A DNA stretch of 64,000 bases from Cheiracanthium punctorium (lineage: Eukaryota > Arthropoda > Arachnida > Araneae > Cheiracanthiidae). The position numbers and the translations under genes were made by a program. The notes under the pieces are model-generated. The model was not told where the DNA came from and ran no database searches. It saw only the letters and a program-made list of their open reading frames with translations. This document shows positions 1-17,254 of this stretch, piece after piece (positions within the stretch are counted from its first letter, which is position 1; every line of letters begins with the position of its first letter). The stretch is taken from contig JAWZYV010016048.1 of assembly GCA_038373885.1 (NCBI GenBank), forward strand, positions 62,001 to 126,000, read 5' to 3'.

Positions 1-5714
<5,714 letters not shown>

Positions 5715-5720
5715 TTTATT
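5715..5720 (-). terminator. candidate poly(A) signal of the fasciclin gene
   Basis: An AATAAA hexamer on the minus strand about 105 nt past the stop codon. It is the first such hexamer I found downstream of the stop. In AT-rich DNA the hexamer is common, so this is only a candidate; it would give a very short 3' UTR. Confidence 0.35.
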
Positions 5721-5824
5721 CATATATGGATATATTTTTTTAATTTGGAGAAAAGTCATTTTTCCCTTTATATCTCAGACCTTTTTATCATGCAATCAGA
5801 AACTTTGAAAAAAATTTCTTTGGC

Positions 5825-6009
5825 TTAGAACATAAAAATTAATAGGACTATCGCAAGAAATGAAGGTCTGCAGGAGTCCGTCCCTGACTTGGTGAGATCC
5901 CTTCGTTTCATCATGACTCGATCAATGACGTGAATGATTCCATTGGTTGCTTGGACATCAGGACGGACGATGTTAGCTTGAAGACCTTCCCATTCCACTG
6001 TTAAGGGCC
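5825..6009 (-). CDS. Fas1: fasciclin-1-like, last exon (end of final FAS1 domain, GPI tail)
   Basis: Terminal coding exon. The acceptor is a pyrimidine-rich TTTCAG; two bases complete a Gly codon left open by the previous exon, and the stop is TAA at 5827-5825. It encodes the FAS1 H2 box (ATNGIIHVIDRVMM), then a basic spacer (KRRDLTKSG) and a hydrophobic end (FLAIVLLIFMF) that stops with no cytoplasmic residues. That layout is what a GPI-attachment signal looks like, with the small residues in SGTDS as plausible cleavage sites. Fasciclin-1 is a GPI-anchored surface glycoprotein that mediates homophilic adhesion, known from insect axons. TGFBI/periostin and midline fasciclin share the fold, but the GPI-like tail favours fasciclin-1. 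All eight exons found join in frame to 1233 nt (410 residues of a protein that is normally about 650). Confidence 0.9.
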
Positions 6010-8038
6010 CTGAAAGAAAACACCCAACATTTACCTATGTTTAAAGCTATATGCAACACATCACCATAATGAGCGGTAAATAACACTAAGATTATGAACT
6101 TTGCATTTTTCCATCATCTAAAATCTCAGATTGCCATCAACAGGAAATAAGGGCTATTTTTACATAATTTAACAAAAAGAATATTTTTTCCTTGATATTC
6201 AGTTTAAAGAAGGAAAGTAACTAAAAATTAAGTCTTGTCAGTGGATTTGTGTAAAAAATTAAAGTAATAGAAACATTATATATTCAGAATGTGTTCATCT
6301 GCTAAACACTCTGTAGAACTAATTGAAAATGATTGCAACTTTACATTAAAAAATGTTTCTATGCCACATGAAATGTTTAACTGAAACACTCAACCGACTG
6401 TTTCTTAAGTAGTGATATTTCATAAAAATGTATTATATTTCTCCTTCATTAAACAAAAGACTGTATTCATGAACAAGCGTGTGGTTCAAGAAATTTTAAT
6501 TCGGAGGTTTTCTTTCACTAATAAATAGGTCTGTAATCGTTTATAATGCAAAGTGCATTTTTGTGCATTAAGTGCATTAAGTGCATTTTAACTTCTCAAT
6601 AATATTAATAATTAGCTATTTTCAAAAAGTGAACCTGGAAGATACAATGACATATACACTTGAAACTTTCCTGTTATAATGTATGTTGAAAGGAACCTAA
6701 TTAATATTGATAGAGAGTGCATTCATAAGTTCTACAAAACATAATATTTTTTATCTTTGAAAATGCAGTAAATTACATTAAATAATTAATTTATTTCAAA
6801 TCAAAATGTATATTTTCAAATATTTCATATCTAAGAAAAATACTTTTAGCTAAGCAAAGCATTTATTCTTTAAATATATACAGTTTACCACAGTAACAAA
6901 ATAAGTTACTGCTAGTTTAGGTATTTTAAGGTTATAAAATATGTATGGTCAGTACTTAACTATTAATAGAGGAAAGTATGGCAATGTGATGTCCCCCAAT
7001 TTTTTAGTTCCTTAATAGTGTAAAAATTCAAAAATGGTATCGTAATGTACGGTAATGCAAACTTTTTATATTAGATAAAAATCATACATTTAAAATCTGA
7101 GTCTGCTCACCCACCATACAAGCTAAATTTAATTTTGTGGAAGAAGCAAAAATTGCATCTTCGACTTGAGGTAAGGGTTGTATAGAATCATTTAGTGCAT
7201 GTTTAAACTTTTTCGCAAAGAAAATGCAATATGGATCATACTTATCAGTGAAATATTAATTTATTCTGAGATAGGTGTTGCAAAATGCAACATTTCAAGT
7301 TGGCAAAACTTGGAAAGAAGAATTTTCTTATTCATCCCAGAAGATCCAGTGTGAACCAAAGATGAACATATAAGTCAATGCTCAAAACTAACGTATGTTG
7401 TCTTTGGAGAATTTGGTATAGCACAAAAAATACTTGGGTCGGAGCTGAAATGTTCTTGGAGGGGATTTCGACAGGAAATGGCCCTTTCTATAGCATTCCA
7501 CAAGTGTTTTATGGGATTGAGGTCTGGATACCTCGCTAACCACACCATAAGATGAATACTATCTTTCAGAAAATCGTCGACTTTGTAACTTTAATTGTGG
7601 ACACAAATACATAAAACAATGCCACCATTGATTTGATGTGACAAAAACAGACAGAGAAACTGATTTCTACTGAAAATTGGTTTACCGTATTGTCTTAACT
7701 TAATGTGCAATGGGGATATGAGAAACACTTTTCCTAATATATAAAAATTAATGTCTTGAACTTATATTCTCACAAATTTTGTAAATCAACGATTAGACAG
7801 TCGAGGTTTTCAATATGAAAACGTTCTTGGAATGGAATACCATAACTTTTCTGCAGTCTAGCACTCTACTTCAACAGACTGAGGCAGTTACTTTAAATTA
7901 TTTACCAGTTGCTGCTAAATACGAAGGTTTTCCATAATACCCGTAGGGTTTCATATTGCCACATTTTTCTCTAGGCACTTTATTAATAATATAGGTTTAA
8001 ATTTCTTTATAATGATAAAAGAATTATCAAATATATAC
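6010..8038 (-). other. fasciclin intron, 2.0 kb, with Tc1-like fragment
   Basis: Intron between the last two coding exons. The donor is GTATAT and the acceptor TTTCAG. It contains the Tc1-like transposase fragment near 7400-7590 and a small GTGCATTAA triplication near 6555-6585; otherwise it is plain AT-rich sequence. Confidence 0.85.
7400..7590 (-). pseudogene. Tc1-like transposase C-terminal fragment
   Basis: On the minus strand an open stretch reads KVDDFLKDSIHLMVW, then RYPDLNPIKHLWNAIERA and SCRNPLQEHF. This matches the last catalytic block of Tc1-family DDE transposases (usually PDLNPIEHLW followed by a CRNPPP-type stretch). The catalytic Glu is Lys here, so the copy is dead. I found no N-terminal part or inverted ends nearby. 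It differs from the Tc1-like element at 42457-43964, so it is a separate, older family in the same gene. Confidence 0.75.
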
Positions 8039-8147
8039 CGCTTTGACGAGAAATTTTAAACATTCCATGAACCATCTGGATTTTTTCTTGACGTTCAAGA
8101 TCTTCTTTTGTGAGCTCCATTCCAACAACAAGATGACGATCCAAAAT
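8039..8147 (-). CDS. Fas1: fasciclin-1-like, exon inside final FAS1 domain
   Basis: Internal exon with acceptor TTATCAG and donor GTATAT, entering in phase 0 and leaving one base of a Gly codon. It encodes ILDRHLVVGMELTKEDLER, then QEKIQMVHGMFKISRQSG, the middle of the last FAS1 domain between the YH motif and the H2 box. The junction gives YSYHVRK-ILDRHLVV upstream and RQS-G-PLTVEWEG downstream; both read as continuous FAS1 sequence, so the borders are well supported. Confidence 0.88.
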
Positions 8148-10673
8148 CTGATAATTAAAATGTACAGTTACAATCATTAGAAAATCTAAAAGTATCAATA
8201 CAGATTCTAATTGAACTTGAAATCTTTTTAATCATTATAAATTATAAGGTTACTCATGTTCTTTTAGTATAGATATCATACATTTAAGTGTATGCCATAC
8301 ACCTTTAATGCGATTGAATCCTCTCCGTTCTGCAACTTTGTATTCAATCAACTCTCATAATTAAGCTAACAATTCTTAGTTTTTGATCACCGTCAATTCT
8401 ATTAGGATAGTAAATATATCTACCTCTCCTCTTGCTGTTATGGACAGATACACGGATAAAACGCTCCTAAATAACATCAAGTTTTAAAATAGTAGCAGAA
8501 ATAATATCAATACTTTTGAAACTAAATATTTACTATTAGGTTGTAACGAAAGTTTCCCGCCACCGAAAATGTCTGCACGAACAGTTCGAGTTGACTGTTT
8601 GCTCATATTTTGACAAACGATTTTTAGCAGTTGAAAGAGGCTTACTTTAGAACAGTGTTGTGAAATTTGTAAAAAAAATATATCATTAAGTTCAAACTAA
8701 GGACTATGACACTCAAGAAGCAGAGGGCCGGTCTTTTGAAGTTCATGAGGCCCGCCTGCGAGAACTTGTGGAAGATCAGTATTCAACCACTCGAAAGCTA
8801 GCTAAAGCGTTGGACGCTAGTGCCACGCCTATAAGTCACGGTATCCATCGCATAATCTTAACGTACAAGTTGAATCGCAGGGTACCCCATGAGCTGACTC
8901 TAGCAGATTTGGCCGAAAACTTTCGTTACAACCAGTTCAATATTTTTAAATTTTTTTAAAAAATTTTTCACATTTACAGTGGTAATAATAACATTTTTTG
9001 CTAAGTCCAATCATTTTGACGATCATTAAAAATATACAAAATAAATAATATTCATTATGTTTTAAAGTAATTGACTTTTTAATTCAGTCGGAAATACGAT
9101 GAATTTTTATAAAACAAAACAGATCATATCTAGCTTTGACATTTTCCGCAGTTAATGGTCCTAAATTTCATTTTATTTTAGTTGTGTTTTTTTTTCAGAA
9201 GTGCTAACGTATGAAAAGACGGACGACCAAACTAAGAAAAAGTCACAAACTACGTATGCCGGCAGGCCATAAAAAAACTTTTCATTGTACACTCTAATAA
9301 TGGATAATGTGTTAAGAAATATGTCTTAATTGTAGAGTGATCATAAAGATAAATTGGGAGGCAGAGAGGATTTGCATTGTTCGTAGGAATTTCGCTATTG
9401 ACTATTTATAAAAATTTCACATGCTTAAAATTTACTCTCATGGCCTTTGAACAGAGACAGAAGTTCATTTCATGACATTAAAATTACACGAAATAAGAGT
9501 TCGTAAAAAAATAAATGAGCCACTTAAATACAAAAAAAATATCATTTAGTCCATAAACATTTCTTTAAAACAAATAGTTACTTTTTCGTAATCATAAAAA
9601 AAGACGACATACCAAGAACAGTAACATTTATTCTAACTTTATTTTATTTCTTTGTTTTATTTTATTTTCCTAAAAGGTTAGTGAAACATTATATAATGTA
9701 ATCTCTTACAATTTTTGCAACATTTCTTTGAGCAATATTTTTCCGTTTATAAAAAGGCTGAATTTCAATCCATCTAAGCAGCAAGATACCACTTTGATTG
9801 AGTAAGTAGAAATTATAACATTATTAATCAACTTGTATCAACTATTTCCACACCAGGGTAACTATGATTACTAACACAAACAAAAATCGTAGTCTCAATT
9901 GCTAAAGCAAAACAGCTAAGCTTAAGTATCATAAGAAATCAATTGGTCATAACTAACCCAATGGTTGTCGCAATTACTTCAATTTTTTTCAATTTTGTGA
10001 TTTTGTTTGGGTAATTATGAGCATCAAAAATGTTTAAATTTTGATTAAAAATAACTGAATTATTTAAGTTATGTTTTGTAATATTTTGAATTTTTCTTTA
10101 TTTTTTTCTTCTTGAAAGGCGATGTAAGTAATATAAGATAATAGTTAAGATTTTTACTTTTATGTTACAGTGATAAACTTTTGTTAATGATTGATATCCT
10201 TCATATATATATAGGTAGACTGTGAAAAAATGTAATATATTTTAAGAATTTGTCTACTCAATTTGCATAAAAATTAAAATATTTGAGATTTTTTAATTGT
10301 AAAAGCCCACTATAATTTTGAAATAATTATGTACTGAAGCACTTCATCAATTTTTTTAAAACATGAAACGTTTTTGGTTTAAAATATTAGTGTATCAGCA
10401 AACGTTTACTAAACATAATAACACTAGACTAATAGGTAAAGACGTATCGTATTTAAAAAGTTACATTTTGCAAGCTTATAAAAGTTAATATTGTCATTTG
10501 GAAGTGCTATAACATAAATATTTACTTCACAAAAAACATCTCTGCAAATGGAAATAGGTATCTATAGATCTACATTTCAAAATATTAATGGCAAGATAAG
10601 GTCTTTTCCGAACATCTTCCATACTAGAAAATATACAGCCGAAAATTCTTTGAGCTCAAACAAAAAACATTAC
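8148..10673 (-). other. fasciclin intron, 2.5 kb, with mariner-derived element
   Basis: Intron whose main recognisable content is the internally deleted mariner-type element at 8536-8935. The rest is AT-rich with no supported gene. Confidence 0.85.
8536..8935 (+). mobile_element. internally deleted mariner-type element
   Basis: The left end has TA followed by TTAGGTTGTAACGAAAGTTT, and the right end carries the inverted ACTTTCGTTACAACC. Inside, near 8735-8940, is mariner-like transposase sequence: LRELVE, then EDQYSTTRKLAKALDAS, ISHGIHRIILTYKLNRR and VPHELT, the helix-turn-helix region and the WVPHEL-type motif of mariner transposases. The catalytic domain is absent. At about 400 bp it is far shorter than a full mariner (about 1.3 kb). 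The right-end TA is mutated. A second copy with the same ends and shared internal sequence lies inverted at 27444-27860. Confidence 0.85.
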
Positions 10674-10845
10674 CTTACGAACATGATAACTGTACTGGCC
10701 TAGATGTAACTGCTTGTGTTCTGATGGCATCTCCCGTTTGAGGTCCTCCCAAGCTTTCCTGTTGGGTACGAAGAAGGTGTATGTTTTTTCTCTATCGTTT
10801 AGCTTCAGATTCCATTCTTCTTGTCCACTGAGCTTGAATGTTGTG
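10674..10845 (-). CDS. Fas1: fasciclin-1-like, exon starting final FAS1 domain (H1 box)
   Basis: The acceptor is AATTTCAG and the donor is AAG|GTAATG in phase 0. The first base completes a His codon (CA|C) from the upstream exon, giving DPDLH-TTFKL. It encodes the H1 box (YTFFVPNRKAWEDL) and the YH motif (GQYSYHVRK), the two hallmarks of the N-terminal half of a FAS1 domain. It follows an 18-kb intron; the phase match and the FAS1 order (DPDL..F...L.....TFFVP) across that gap support joining it to 29068-29215. Confidence 0.9.
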
Positions 10846-13239
10846 CTGAAATTGTTTTTAAGCATCATATAATACGTGTTTTATCATCGAATGTTTTAGC
10901 ATTCTAGAAAAAAATCATGCTAAACGCATCAATTATAAAACACTTATCACACAGCTGTTTTTTTAAGCCAAATTTGACAAAGTATCATTGTCAGACGTGG
11001 CGAGATTTTGGTGATAACCGCAAAAAGATATAACTACAAATGTGATTTTACAAAACACAGCAAAATAACTTTAAATGTTATTTACATCCTTTAAATTAAG
11101 AGTAAGCTGTTATTAATGCTTATATACTTGTATTGTGCATGAAATGTAAGTATGAAAATCTCTAACTGCTATAGACTGTAGCGCATAGGTATTTTTTTGT
11201 GCTGTATAATTTAACTGCCAAAAATTTGATCTTTTGGTAGAAAATTTGAAGCCAAGACATCGTAAATATACTTTGTATAACATTACTACTTAAACATATT
11301 GAAGTAGCTAAATTACTATAAAAGTGCTTTATGCTTGACTTATATTACAAGTAACAATACGACTATTGCTATTCATATTGGGTCGAATAAAACTATCTAT
11401 ACATAGAACTATCTATTTAAACAGTTTCTTTGAAATATGCAGCCTTAAAAAGATGAGAAATTTGAGTTATTTATTGCACTAATTTCTTTTTACAGTTAAA
11501 TGATCTTAACCTCAATTTTCCAAGGTTTGGTTTCTAAAAAAAAAGTTTTTACTTCACGGAAATATTTTATCACATTGACACATTGTGCTGAAAGAACAGT
11601 GGGATACTCACGTTTTTAGAAACAGGATTAAACGAGACGTGTAGATCATTCAGGAACTCATTTTTTGAATATTTAAATAAATTGTGCTCTATGAGTATAA
11701 AAAAATCATCCTAAAATCGCACTTATAAATATTTTTTGTTGACTAACTATTGGTGTCGTTGCATTTGTTACATTCATGCGCTTAATTATAGTGAAATATA
11801 TGTCAAGAGCTGAGAATTCATGACATATTTCGCTAGACATATTTTACTATTTATATGCATATGAGAGTCATTCATAACTGCTAATTTCAAGAATAAAAAT
11901 TCTTAAGATTAAGTAGTGTGGTGGTTATAAATAACAGAATATTAATTTCACGCACTTGAAAATTTCCAAGTATAATATTAATAAAAATTTGATGATCAAA
12001 AAATAATAACACTGTTAGAATTTTTCATTAGATCAGGTAAGCATTACTCTGTAAAATATATAAAATTGTCATTCAATAAAAAGCCTTTTTTAAAAGTATC
12101 TATAACGTGGATAGAGTACATAATTTATTTATTTTAAAACGGAATCGCACTCAATAATAATATTGTATGGGCTAAAAATGGTTTATTTGTCAGTATAAAT
12201 GTCTGAATGCAATTGTCAACTGGTTCGTTTGTTAGCTGGACTATTAGCTGGTCTGTTAGCTGGACTATTAAAGATAGCAAGCACTGCAAATGCTGAATAA
12301 TTTTTTGTAATTCCCAAGCCATATGCTATAATCCGTAAAAATACGGCCTCTCTGAAAAGAAATTTTCAAAGTAATCAACACCCGCTTTTCCACTTTAGTG
12401 CATATACGCACGGATTACACTTTCTTGTTTCACTGACTCACAGCATCCCATACACGAGGCTGACGTGCCAAGCCCATCTGAGAATAATTCTACCAAAAAA
12501 TAACAAAGGAACACAAACTTTGTGTAAGTTTTGTAATTTTATACATTTTTCTTGTTATTTATTGAATGGATCTAGTATAAACCAAAGTTAACATATCAAA
12601 TGAATGATAAAAGATAATATTAGTCAGTGTAGATATTTTGAAGAGAAAAATTTCCCACAAAGTTATTTAAATTTCATGCTATTACTCAAAACCGATTTAG
12701 AGCTCTTGCGTGATAATTAGCACATTAAATTACTGGCATAAACTCTTTGTGTCTTAATGTTATTTGTGTAACACCAGTGTATTAACAATGCAAATAAGCT
12801 AGGAGATAGAACTCAGGGAAAGGGAAATAAATTTAGAAATTTAGCCAAACAGAATACATTTAAAGGTATTTAAATATGAATTATTCATTAGACTAAAGCT
12901 TAAAGTTACTTTTGAGAAGTATTTACATATCTGAGTTTAACTTTACTGTCATCACTAATACTTATCACATAAACCAGTACTTCATTTTATGGCAATTTTC
13001 TCAATTATTTTATTTGTACATGAACACAAATTAATGCGCATTATGTATTGAATTAAGTGCTAGAAACCATGTTAGATGTATGCTTTGTAAAATATGAATA
13101 TAGCTCCTCAACATACTATTAATTATTAATTGCTGCATTTTGATTACTGCAAATTTTCTGAAAGAATGAAGATGTACGAAAAACAATTGTTCTTAAATAA
13201 GGGAATACATGGACAATTTTTTACAATTTTCAATGGTTG

Positions 13240-13764
13240 TACGTAACCTTCTGTGAAAATATTGTCTAATATCTTACATGAATCATGTATTTCCTCAGTT
13301 GGAACATTTGAACCTTTATTGACATTACTATATACTATATTAGTTATTTTCTTGGAAATTTTTGCTTTCCTGTATGATAGATCACTTGGCGGTGTAATTC
13401 TTTGCGATTAATAATATAAAAAAAGATGCGCAGTTAATTTCACTAAATTGCATTTTTACTGTTATAGCTAGTTGTGTGTCTGTATGTGTGTGGGGGAGTC
13501 CGACTTTGATGAAATTTTGAAATTCTGATAAAATATTACATAAGTCTGACTTGCGACTTAAACCAATGATTTAGCAATAAAATTCAAGAATACAAATGTT
13601 CATTTTCCACATGCCCTTTAGAAGCATTGTATGTAAATACTTCGTCATGCGTTTTTTTACAAAATAAATAGGCAAATAAATATAATATTTATTTATTTTT
13701 TCAAATTAAGCTTTTTATTCAGAGAACTAAAAGGTATAAAATAATTACTGACAACATTTTTAAG
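13240..13764. repeat. tandem duplication, copy 1
   Basis: About 525 bp beginning TACGTAACCTTCTGTG and ending ACATTTTTAAG. It is repeated almost identically from 13803 after a spacer of under 40 bp. There are only a few substitutions, for example TAATATC against TAATGTC. No coding potential was recognised. Confidence 0.95.
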
Positions 13765-13802
13765 TAACCTTCTTAACGTAGTAAAGTAGTCTTAAGTAAC
13801 CC

Positions 13803-14339
13803 TACGTAACCTTCTGTGAAAATATTGTCTAATGTCTTACATGAATCATGTATTTCCTCAGTTGGAACATTTGAACCATTATTGACATTACAATATACTA
13901 TATTAGTTATTTTCTTGGAAATTTTTGCTTTCCTGTATGATAGATCACTTGGCGGTGTAATTCTTTGCGATTAATAATATAAAAAAGATGCGCAGTTAAT
14001 TTCACTAAATTGCATTTTTACTGTTATAGCTAGTTGTGTGTCTGTATGTGTGTGGGGGAGAAGGGTGGGGGAGTCCGACTTTGATGAAATTTTGAAATTG
14101 TGATAAAATATTAAATAAGTCTGACTTGCGACTTAAACCAATGATTTAGCAATAAAATTCAAGAATACAAATGTTCATTTTCCACATGCCCTTTAGAAGC
14201 ATTGTATGTAAATACTTCGTCATGCGTTTTTTTACAAAATAAATAGGCAAATAAATATAATATTTATTTATTTTTTCAAATTAAGCTTTTTATTCAGAGA
14301 ACTAAAAGGTATAAAATAATTACTGACAACATTTTTAAG
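13803..14339. repeat. tandem duplication, copy 2
   Basis: About 537 bp, nearly identical to 13240-13764. The main difference is an extra G-rich insertion of about 13 bp (GAAGGGTGGGGGA) near 14059. The copy stops where the palindromic element at 14339-14625 starts. Confidence 0.95.
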
Positions 14340-14625
14340 CTTAATCACTCATTGCAACACACAAATCCATCCTAGCTTATCGATCATCGACGAAGGTACT
14401 TAGAAAATGTATTACTTTTTTTAAATGTAAAATATTATATATAACTTTTAAAACCTTGAGACACTAAACTACTTACTTCTAAGTGAAGTAGGCCAAAAGT
14501 GCCTCAAGCTTTTAAAAAACATATTTATTTTATATTAAAAATAGTAATATTTAATAAATTTTCTAAGTACCTCCGCCAACGATCAATAATCATGGACACT
14601 TATGCGTTGCAATAAGTGTTTGAGC
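14339..14625. mobile_element. foldback (palindromic) element
   Basis: The left arm (GCTTAATCACTCATTGCAAC) and the right arm (GTTGCAATAAGTGTTTGAGC) are imperfect inverse complements. The pairing continues inward through GGTACTTAGAAAAT and the AAGCTTGAGGCACTTTT / AAACCTTGAGACACTA blocks almost to the centre near 14485. A nearly complete hairpin of about 285 bp without coding sequence is typical of foldback MITEs. Confidence 0.75.
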
Positions 14626-14805
14626 CTGAAAATTTTCACAAAAATCATTTTATACTTTTTAGTCCATTTCTGAGTAAAAAACTTGATTTTAAAAACTTTC
14701 TTTTAAATGTTATACTTTTAATTTTGTTTGTGCCTGAAAACTGTTGTTTCTTTCATGTTCGTATTTTGATCTCATGTTGTATCGACAAGTACCAAGAGAA
14801 AGGTA

Positions 14806-15325
14806 ATGTAAAAGCACTTATTTTCGCGAGCCGGTCGCAAGCATTAAATAAAAGCCTCGCGAAATACTTTTTTGTTTAGCTTGAAATAATAATAATAAAA
14901 AAGAAATTTTTCATTTACCAAAATGTAATGGTTTATTGCATAGTTTCAAACTCAATCTTGACAACTGTCTTTCTTGTAACTGCTACTTGAATACTATAAA
15001 ACTATTACTTCAATATAAAACAATAATACAACTAATAGAATGCAGCTCATTTACTTACAATATTTATACCAGCTTCTTTGAAGTAATTAGAAATTATCTA
15101 CCGCAGGTTGTTTTTAGAGCAATGGGGAGGGGGAGGGGACGAACTTTTCGGAAAAAGGAAGTTTCTTAAAATGTCTTATGCAAAAGGGACTCTATATTTA
15201 GGTACTTTCGGGATTTTTCAACTTTCCGCACTATTCAAATAAAATTCGAGAAATTTTCACCTCGCGAAATAAGCGATCTTCATTTCCGCGAAAATTATGG
15301 TTCGCAAAAATAAGTGCTTTTACAG
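14806..15325. mobile_element. MITE with 24-bp inverted ends
   Basis: The left end GTAAAAGCACTTATTTTCGC is mirrored by GCAAAAATAAGTGCTTTTAC on the right. Further inside, CTCGCGAAATA (14850s) and TTTCGCGAGG-like blocks (15262 onward) extend the symmetry. No transposase sequence was seen; the open frames here are short and unrelated to known families. Confidence 0.65.
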
Positions 15326-16383
15326 TAAAATGCGTGCATGTTGATATATAAGCTCAGTGCTGAAACTAGAGATCATCTCACTCGGGGCAAAACCTTAATT
15401 TTTGCACCCCCTTCATCATGACGTCAGGGGCAACCTTAATTTTGAGGCCCCTTCTTTCCATTTTAATGCTCATCTCAGCACAGCACCTGGGTACGCTGCC
15501 CGTTTGCCCACTCTCTAGTTGCGGCCTTGTATACGCTGCTCACTCAGCGAAATATGAGGCAGCAAACATTTTGACTTAAATCACTTTTCCACATTTAAAA
15601 ATATCCCATTACGGTAAATCGTTAACACCGACCATATAAATAATCGACCATATAAATATTGAAATTTTAAATCATAGTTTTTAATTTCATTTTCTGGCAT
15701 AATGCGGAGAAAGAAGCAAAACTAATTTTAGAATACTAATCTTTAAGCAGAAGGTTATAGTCAAGCTCTATAAAAATCTATAAAGGGTCTTTTGAAAATA
15801 TTTTCTGTAAACGAAGTAACATAATTTTAATAAGTTGTGCAAATAAAATTCATTTTGTATACATCTCCCATTTCGCAGCTCGAAATGTGGTCTAACTTTA
15901 CGTAGCTGTAACTCGGTGAATTTTGATCGTAGAAGGACGATTTTTTTTAAATTGTGCATAAAATTGTATAAAGAATTTTTTCTAAATATAACTGAGAAGA
16001 CCGGGGGCCCGTATAAAGATTTGAATTCCGTAATTTTTATAGGAATTGATTAATTGATGTACTCCAATTATTTAACCATTAAAGTGAATTATTAACAGTT
16101 TTAGCAAGTTTTCTCTTCTGTGAAATAAAACGACCCTTTTTTAGTTCTTTTCAAAAATCCGGACATTTGATAATCTATACAGGGTTGGTCACAATTAATC
16201 CGGATTCCCGACAGTCTACTCTATTTACCAATTGTTAAATCTTCAAATTTGAAAAGTGAAACATGATCTAAATGGATCTACGTGAATCCGTTACCGTACC
16301 AACTGGCCGGATTCTGAGCCCCGGAAACAGTAGAAGATACCCAACAAGTAGGAAACAGAAATTGCTACAACATCGTACCCCAT

Positions 16384-16425
<42 letters not shown>

Positions 16426-16440
16426 AGAAAAAAAAAAACA
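16384..16440 (+). repeat. poly(A) tract of about 45 nt
   Basis: A nearly pure A run beginning after CCCCATC, followed by CAG-interrupted A runs. The GC-richer stretch just upstream (16270-16380) could be the body of a retroposed sequence ending in this tail, but I do not recognise the body and see no clear target duplication. It produces artefactual poly-Lys and poly-Phe frames. Confidence 0.85.
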
Positions 16441-16559
16441 GAAAAAAAGATAGAATAATGTCATGCTTACTGCCTGGTACAATTGTTATACACTGCAAAA
16501 AAAGTCTGTAAAATGTACAGAAATTACTCGTATTATTTACAGAATAAGTCTGTTCGTAA

Positions 16560-16750
16560 GAAAAAACAGTTTTTTTCTGTTTTATCTTCACCCGCGCATG
16601 CGTACTAGACGAAGACGTCATTGCTCAACCTTGAGGCTCATTTTGCCTCCGGCGCAATTAAAACGGCAAGACATTGTACTACGCGTCGTTAGCTGGAGCT
16701 GGAGAAAAGGGACGGTATATTTAGTTACAACTGCATACGTAGGTCAGGTG
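16560..16750 (+). promoter_or_regulatory. CpG-rich, promoter-like stretch with donor-like site
   Basis: A GC-rich island in AT-rich surroundings. It contains CCGCGCATGCGTAC, which fits the NRF-1 type palindrome (GCGCATGCG), and ends in CAG|GTGAGTG at 16747-16748, a near-consensus splice donor. Together these suggest a promoter plus a non-coding first exon. No transcript can be inferred from sequence alone. Confidence 0.25.
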
Positions 16751-17162
16751 AGTGTTTACTCTTGTTGTAAGCAACAATATCGGCCTTCTTTGGTAAAAAG
16801 TGGCATGTAACATTGAGGGGAGGGGGAAAATGGTTTCTTTTGTAGAAAATATTTCGAAAAAGGTTGAATTCTTTTTTTTTGGGGGGGGCAGTTACCCCTC
16901 CGTCTTCCCTTTTAATCCGTCCTTGGCGTTGAATGATGGGAAATAGAACAGTTATGGAACTTGATTGTGAATTCGAGACTTTTTACCTACAAAAAGAAAC
17001 GAAAAAAATCACCTGTGAATTTGATATATTTATTTTGGACTTACGGGTGAGGGGAGGGGGAGGGGGAGGGGACTTTTATGTTTAAAACTACGCATGGAAA
17101 CTAGTGGACCAACCAGACAAATCGGAATAATGATTTTAAGCAGTTCAGGGCATCACTTGATC

Positions 17163-17183
17163 TGACGTCATACTATGACGTCA
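17163..17183. promoter_or_regulatory. two CRE octamers
   Basis: Two perfect TGACGTCA palindromes lie 13 bp apart (17163-17170 and 17176-17183), and a third is at 15419-15426. TGACGTCA is the CREB/ATF binding site. Whether these are used is unknown; they sit just upstream of a SINE copy inside repeat-rich DNA. Confidence 0.25.
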
Positions 17184-17254
17184 CCTTAGCGACTCTTTCT
17201 TCAGCTACTTGCGATTTATGTGCAAAAGTTTCTGACAACACTGATCGGAGGTGA

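Noticed and set aside
10656..10868. ATG at 10868 as a start for a separate small gene
   Set aside because: The sequence before 10845 is intron ending in a TTTCAG acceptor; phase and domain order join the exon to 29068-29215 instead.
16178..16215. Transposon end (TACAGGGTTGGTCACAATTA)
   Set aside because: Looks like a terminal repeat, but no inverted partner was found within several kilobases.
16268..16621. Open frames with poly-Phe or poly-Lys
   Set aside because: Artefacts of the poly(A) tract.
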